Part shown: in pieces, positions 61,693 to 64,000 of the stretch
Numbering within the stretch: the first letter of the stretch is position 1
Layout of the letters: every line of letters begins with the position of its first letter
Assembly (NCBI RefSeq): GCF_030269445.1
Contig: NZ_BSTJ01000004.1
Span: 248,001-312,000, forward strand
Direction of reading: 5' to 3'
Length of the DNA: 64,000 nucleotides
Source of the DNA: Actinoallomurus iriomotensis
GTDB taxonomy: Bacteria > Actinomycetota > Actinomycetes > Streptosporangiales > Streptosporangiaceae
The notes under the pieces: model-generated
Databases searched by the model: none
What the model saw: the letters and a program-made list of their open reading frames with translations, nothing else
Told to the model about the DNA's origin: nothing
Program-made: the position numbers and the translations under genes

Positions 61693-62616
61693 CTATGGCG
61701 CGATCTGACGCCACATCGTCCGCATCCCCTCCTCCAAGGTGATGCGGGGGCGCCAGCCGAGCGCGTCCGCCGCGTTCCGCACGTCGAGCCACGAATGCCG
61801 ACGATCGACCTCGCGCCCGGGAAGGCGGGTCACGGTCACCGACCTGCCGGTGACGACCTTCCGCACCACCTCCACGACCTCGGCCAGGGACACGGGCCGT
61901 CCGCTCCCGATGTTCAGCACCGGCGGGCGCACGCGGCCTCCGTCCGCCGTCATCGCATGGACGCGGACCATCGCCCTGACGACGTCCTCGACATGGACGA
62001 AGTCACGCGTCGCACCCGGATCCCCGTAGATCCGGAGGGGCTCGCCCCGCGCCACCGCGGTCAGCCAGTGGTTGATGACGCCCTGGCCGCCGGCGCGCCG
62101 CTGTCCCGGGCCGTAGACGGTCGCGATGCGCAGCGCGACGGGCTCGACGGCGTCGGTCGCCGAGAGCATCTCCCGCTCCATCTCCAGCTTCACCCGCCCG
62201 TAGACCGTCGCGGGGTGAACCGGCGACGTCTCGGCGTGCGGCGGCTCGGCCGCGGTGCCGTAGACGGCGCCACCCGAACCGGCGAGCACCATCGTGGGCC
62301 GGTCGCCGTCCCGCCGGACCACGTCGAGCAGCAGCCGGAACGTCTCCAGGTCGGCCCGCGCACGCCATGGCTCGCGCTCGGCCTGCGCGATCGTCGCGGT
62401 CTGCGCGACGAAGAACACCGTGCGCGCGCCGGCCAGGCCGGCGGCGGCGCGGCCGTCCCGGGCGAACGGCTCCGCCCGCGAGTAACCGGACGTCGGTACG
62501 CCCGCCCGGGTGAGAGCCGCCGTGAGCCACGTGCCGATGAACCCCGTGGCTCCGATGACCGCGGCGGGCGTCGCCCCGCCGCTGTCGGTATTCGAAGTAA
62601 ACCCCGTATCCACCAC
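61693..62616 (-). CDS. NAD-dependent epimerase/ketoreductase for an NDP-sugar
   Basis: 307 residues, extended SDR. Cofactor loop AAVIGATGFIGTWLTAAL, catalytic region GSGGAVYG and TVYGRVKLEME, substrate segment RDFVHVEDVVRAMVRV, and GWRPRITLEEGM at the end. It resembles NDP-hexose 4-ketoreductases and epimerases of antibiotic sugar pathways. The GTG start at 62616 lacks a ribosome site, so the start is weakly supported. It probably completes the sugar moved by the glycosyltransferase. Confidence 0.8.
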   Translation of the reverse strand: MVDTGFTSNTDSGGATPAAVIGATGFIGTWLTAALTRAGVPTSGYSRAEPFARDGRAAAGLAGARTVFFVAQTATIAQAEREPWRARADLETFRLLLDVVRRDGDRPTMVLAGSGGAVYGTAAEPPHAETSPVHPATVYGRVKLEMEREMLSATDAVEPVALRIATVYGPGQRRAGGQGVINHWLTAVARGEPLRIYGDPGATRDFVHVEDVVRAMVRVHAMTADGGRVRPPVLNIGSGRPVSLAEVVEVVRKVVTGRSVTVTRLPGREVDRRHSWLDVRNAADALGWRPRITLEEGMRTMWRQIAP

Positions 62617-62847
62617 CGGGTCAGCGTACGGTGGAACGCTGGAATCGCCCTCGAATCACGGTCAAATACAAGGTGACCGCGGGGCCGCGCACCGGCTCTC
62701 AGAAATACCGGATGCTTCTCCGGCGAACATGATCATTAATTGGCAGGCGATTCACCTCATCGTTTCGTCGTCGCCCATTCATCGGAGCGCCCGAGAACCC
62801 ATGCCCGACAGGTACGATTTCCGGCTCTCGGGCGGCGTGTAATTCAC
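62617..62847. other. AT-richer gap with a long-loop hairpin
   Basis: 231 bases between two minus-strand genes. CGCCCGAGA near 62789 and TCTCGGGCG near 62826 are inverted and could end the SDR transcript. The stretch 62720-62770 is poorer in GC than its surroundings and may hold the promoter of the sugar gene. Nothing else was recognised. Confidence 0.4.
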
Positions 62848-63534
62848 TTACCAGTCCACCGGCCGGCGAGCCCGGAAGATCCGTCCGGTCGGCCCACCAT
62901 CCGGAAGGACCGCCGCCCACACCACGTGACGGGCCGCGTCCTCCGGGGAGGTCGCCGCGTCCGGGCGCATCCTCGTCCGCACCAGGCCCGGATTCACGGC
63001 GTTGACCAGAACACCGCGCTCCCGCGTCTCCTCGGCGAGCGCCACCGTCAGCGCGTTGAGCGCGGCCTTGGAGACCGAGTACCCGGGAGTGCCGGGGAAG
63101 ATGCCGTTGCTGAACATGCCGGTGCCGCTGGAGACCATGACGATCCGGCCCCACTTCCGGTCCAGCATCGCCGGGAGGAACGCCTGGCACACTCTCCAGG
63201 CACCAAGCGTGTTCGTGGCCAGCTGCCGCTCCACGAGTTCCAGCGGCACCGTGGAGGGCAGCGTGCCGGCGTCGAGCAGGAGCCCGGCGTTGTTGACGAG
63301 GATGTCGACCGGACCGACGCGGCCGCGAACCGAGTCCGCCGCCCCGGAGGCCGTGACGTCGAGCCCGACGCCGACGGCGCCGTCGCCCAGCGCGCCCGCG
63401 ACCCGGTGGGCGTCGTTCTCGGTCCGTGCCGCCACGATGACGCGATGGCCGAGCGCGTGCAGGCCCGCCGCGACGGCGGCGCCGAGGCCGCGTCCCGCGC
63501 CGGTCACCAGTGCCGTACGCCGAGGGCCGGCCAT
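62848..63534 (-). CDS. SDR family oxidoreductase
   Basis: 228 residues, classical SDR: TALVTGAGRGLGAAVAAGLH, the NNAG motif in DILVNNAGLLLDAG, catalytic serine in VMVSSGTGMF and GYSVSKAALNALT. The start is at the ATG at 63534; a weak purine stretch lies before it. It is five bases after the LLM gene on the same strand, so both are probably one operon extending past the right edge. Confidence 0.87.
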   Translation of the reverse strand: MAGPRRTALVTGAGRGLGAAVAAGLHALGHRVIVAARTENDAHRVAGALGDGAVGVGLDVTASGAADSVRGRVGPVDILVNNAGLLLDAGTLPSTVPLELVERQLATNTLGAWRVCQAFLPAMLDRKWGRIVMVSSGTGMFSNGIFPGTPGYSVSKAALNALTVALAEETRERGVLVNAVNPGLVRTRMRPDAATSPEDAARHVVWAAVLPDGGPTGRIFRARRPVDW

Positions 63535-63539
63535 CGGCG

Positions 63540-64000
63540 CTACCCCGTGACCTCGGCCAGGAGCTCCAACTGGCCGAGGTCGGGGACGCACGGGAAGAAG
63601 ATCAGCTCGTCGCAGCCGGCGGCCGCGTGGTCGCGCACCATGGCGTCCACGGCCTTCTCATCGGTGAGCAGGCCGCGGACGACGCGGTCGCGGTACGGCC
63701 CCGTCCCCGCGTAGTAGTCCCGCAGGTACTGTTCCGCGCGGTCGCGCGCTCCCGGCCCGAGCGCGGTGTAGGCGATCGCCATCATTCGCGGCGCGCCCGG
63801 CCGGCCCGCCGACGTCCATGCGTCTTTCATGCGGGCCACGAGCTCCGGATAGGCGTGCGCCGAGCCGCCTCCCATGATCCAGCCGTCGCCGTGGCGTGCC
63901 GCGCGACGCATGGCGGCGGGCGAGTGGCCGCCGACGACGATCGGCGGCGGGCCGGCGGGCAGCGGCGGCACCAGGCGCTCGTCGGCCCAGACGCGCCGGA
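63540..64000 (-). CDS. LLM-class (F420-dependent) oxidoreductase, C-terminal part (runs off right edge)
   Basis: The last 152 or so codons of a luciferase-like oxidoreductase. PPIVVGGHSPAAMRRAARHGDGWIMGGG is the family's conserved segment, and GCDELIFFPCVPDLGQLELLAE is the end. The frame is open through the window edge. The second LLM enzyme of this cluster; its substrate is unknown. Confidence 0.85.
   Translation of the reverse strand, partial: RRVWADERLVPPLPAGPPPIVVGGHSPAAMRRAARHGDGWIMGGGSAHAYPELVARMKDAWTSAGRPGAPRMMAIAYTALGPGARDRAEQYLRDYYAGTGPYRDRVVRGLLTDEKAVDAMVRDHAAAGCDELIFFPCVPDLGQLELLAEVTG

Noticed and set aside
34021-64000. Search for ketosynthase, chain-length factor, acyl carrier or adenylation domains
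   Set aside because: No active-site motif of these was found in any frame, so the core synthase must lie outside the window.

Overview
High-GC DNA with GTG/TTG starts, F420/LLM-type oxidoreductases, a SARP regulator and rare TTA (bldA-type) codons points to a filamentous actinomycete. A Streptosporangiales/Thermomonosporaceae-like host is my guess, not something the sequence proves. No tRNA, rRNA, CRISPR array or replication origin was seen.

Layout. (1) 1-6.8 kb: transport and redox genes: a partial cation P-type ATPase, a DUF2231 membrane protein, a DUF1059-aquaporin fusion, an AbrB-type membrane protein, and a three-gene ferric-reductase-like / FMN-binding / ApbE flavin-transferase unit. 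(2) 7-26.3 kb: a large catabolic locus. It has a divergent GcvPA/GcvPB-like pair with a 3-hydroxyacyl-CoA-dehydrogenase-like enzyme; an ATP-NAD-kinase-like protein joined to an aminotransferase by a small ORF made of 69-bp repeats; a semialdehyde dehydrogenase; a heterotrimeric hydroxyproline-dehydrogenase-like FAD/[2Fe-2S] enzyme with a DapA-family lyase; a polar-amino-acid ABC importer; a two-domain VOC protein; an LLM oxidoreductase; two SDRs; and an IclR regulator. Together they suggest uptake and stepwise oxidation of an unusual amino-acid-like or aromatic compound. (3) 26.4-33 kb: a TetR-controlled unit (MFS pump, membrane protein, P450, peroxiredoxin-like protein, haloalkane-dehalogenase-like hydrolase) with three matching operator-like sites, then a YrhB/papain-fold-like protein. 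(4) 33.3-34.0 kb: a decayed IS remnant with a broken MocR regulator fragment inside its transposase.

(5) 34 kb to the right edge: one arm of a secondary-metabolite gene cluster. It has a glycosyltransferase, NDP-sugar genes (nucleotidyltransferase, nucleotide-sugar dehydrogenase, UXS-like decarboxylase, ketoreductase/epimerase), three O-methyltransferases plus another methyltransferase, two P450s with a ferredoxin, a DUF1772 anthrone-oxygenase-like protein, a complete dedicated acetyl-CoA carboxylase (accDA, accB, accC), an ACMSD-like amidohydrolase, two LLM oxidoreductases, a rifampicin-phosphotransferase-like enzyme, a DHA2 exporter with PadR, and a SARP activator. A malonyl-CoA supply plus an anthrone-oxygenase-like protein fits a glycosylated aromatic polyketide, but no ketosynthase or acyl carrier protein lies in the window. 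TTA codons occur in the SARP (three), accC, the phosphotransferase and the exporter, and I found none outside this cluster.
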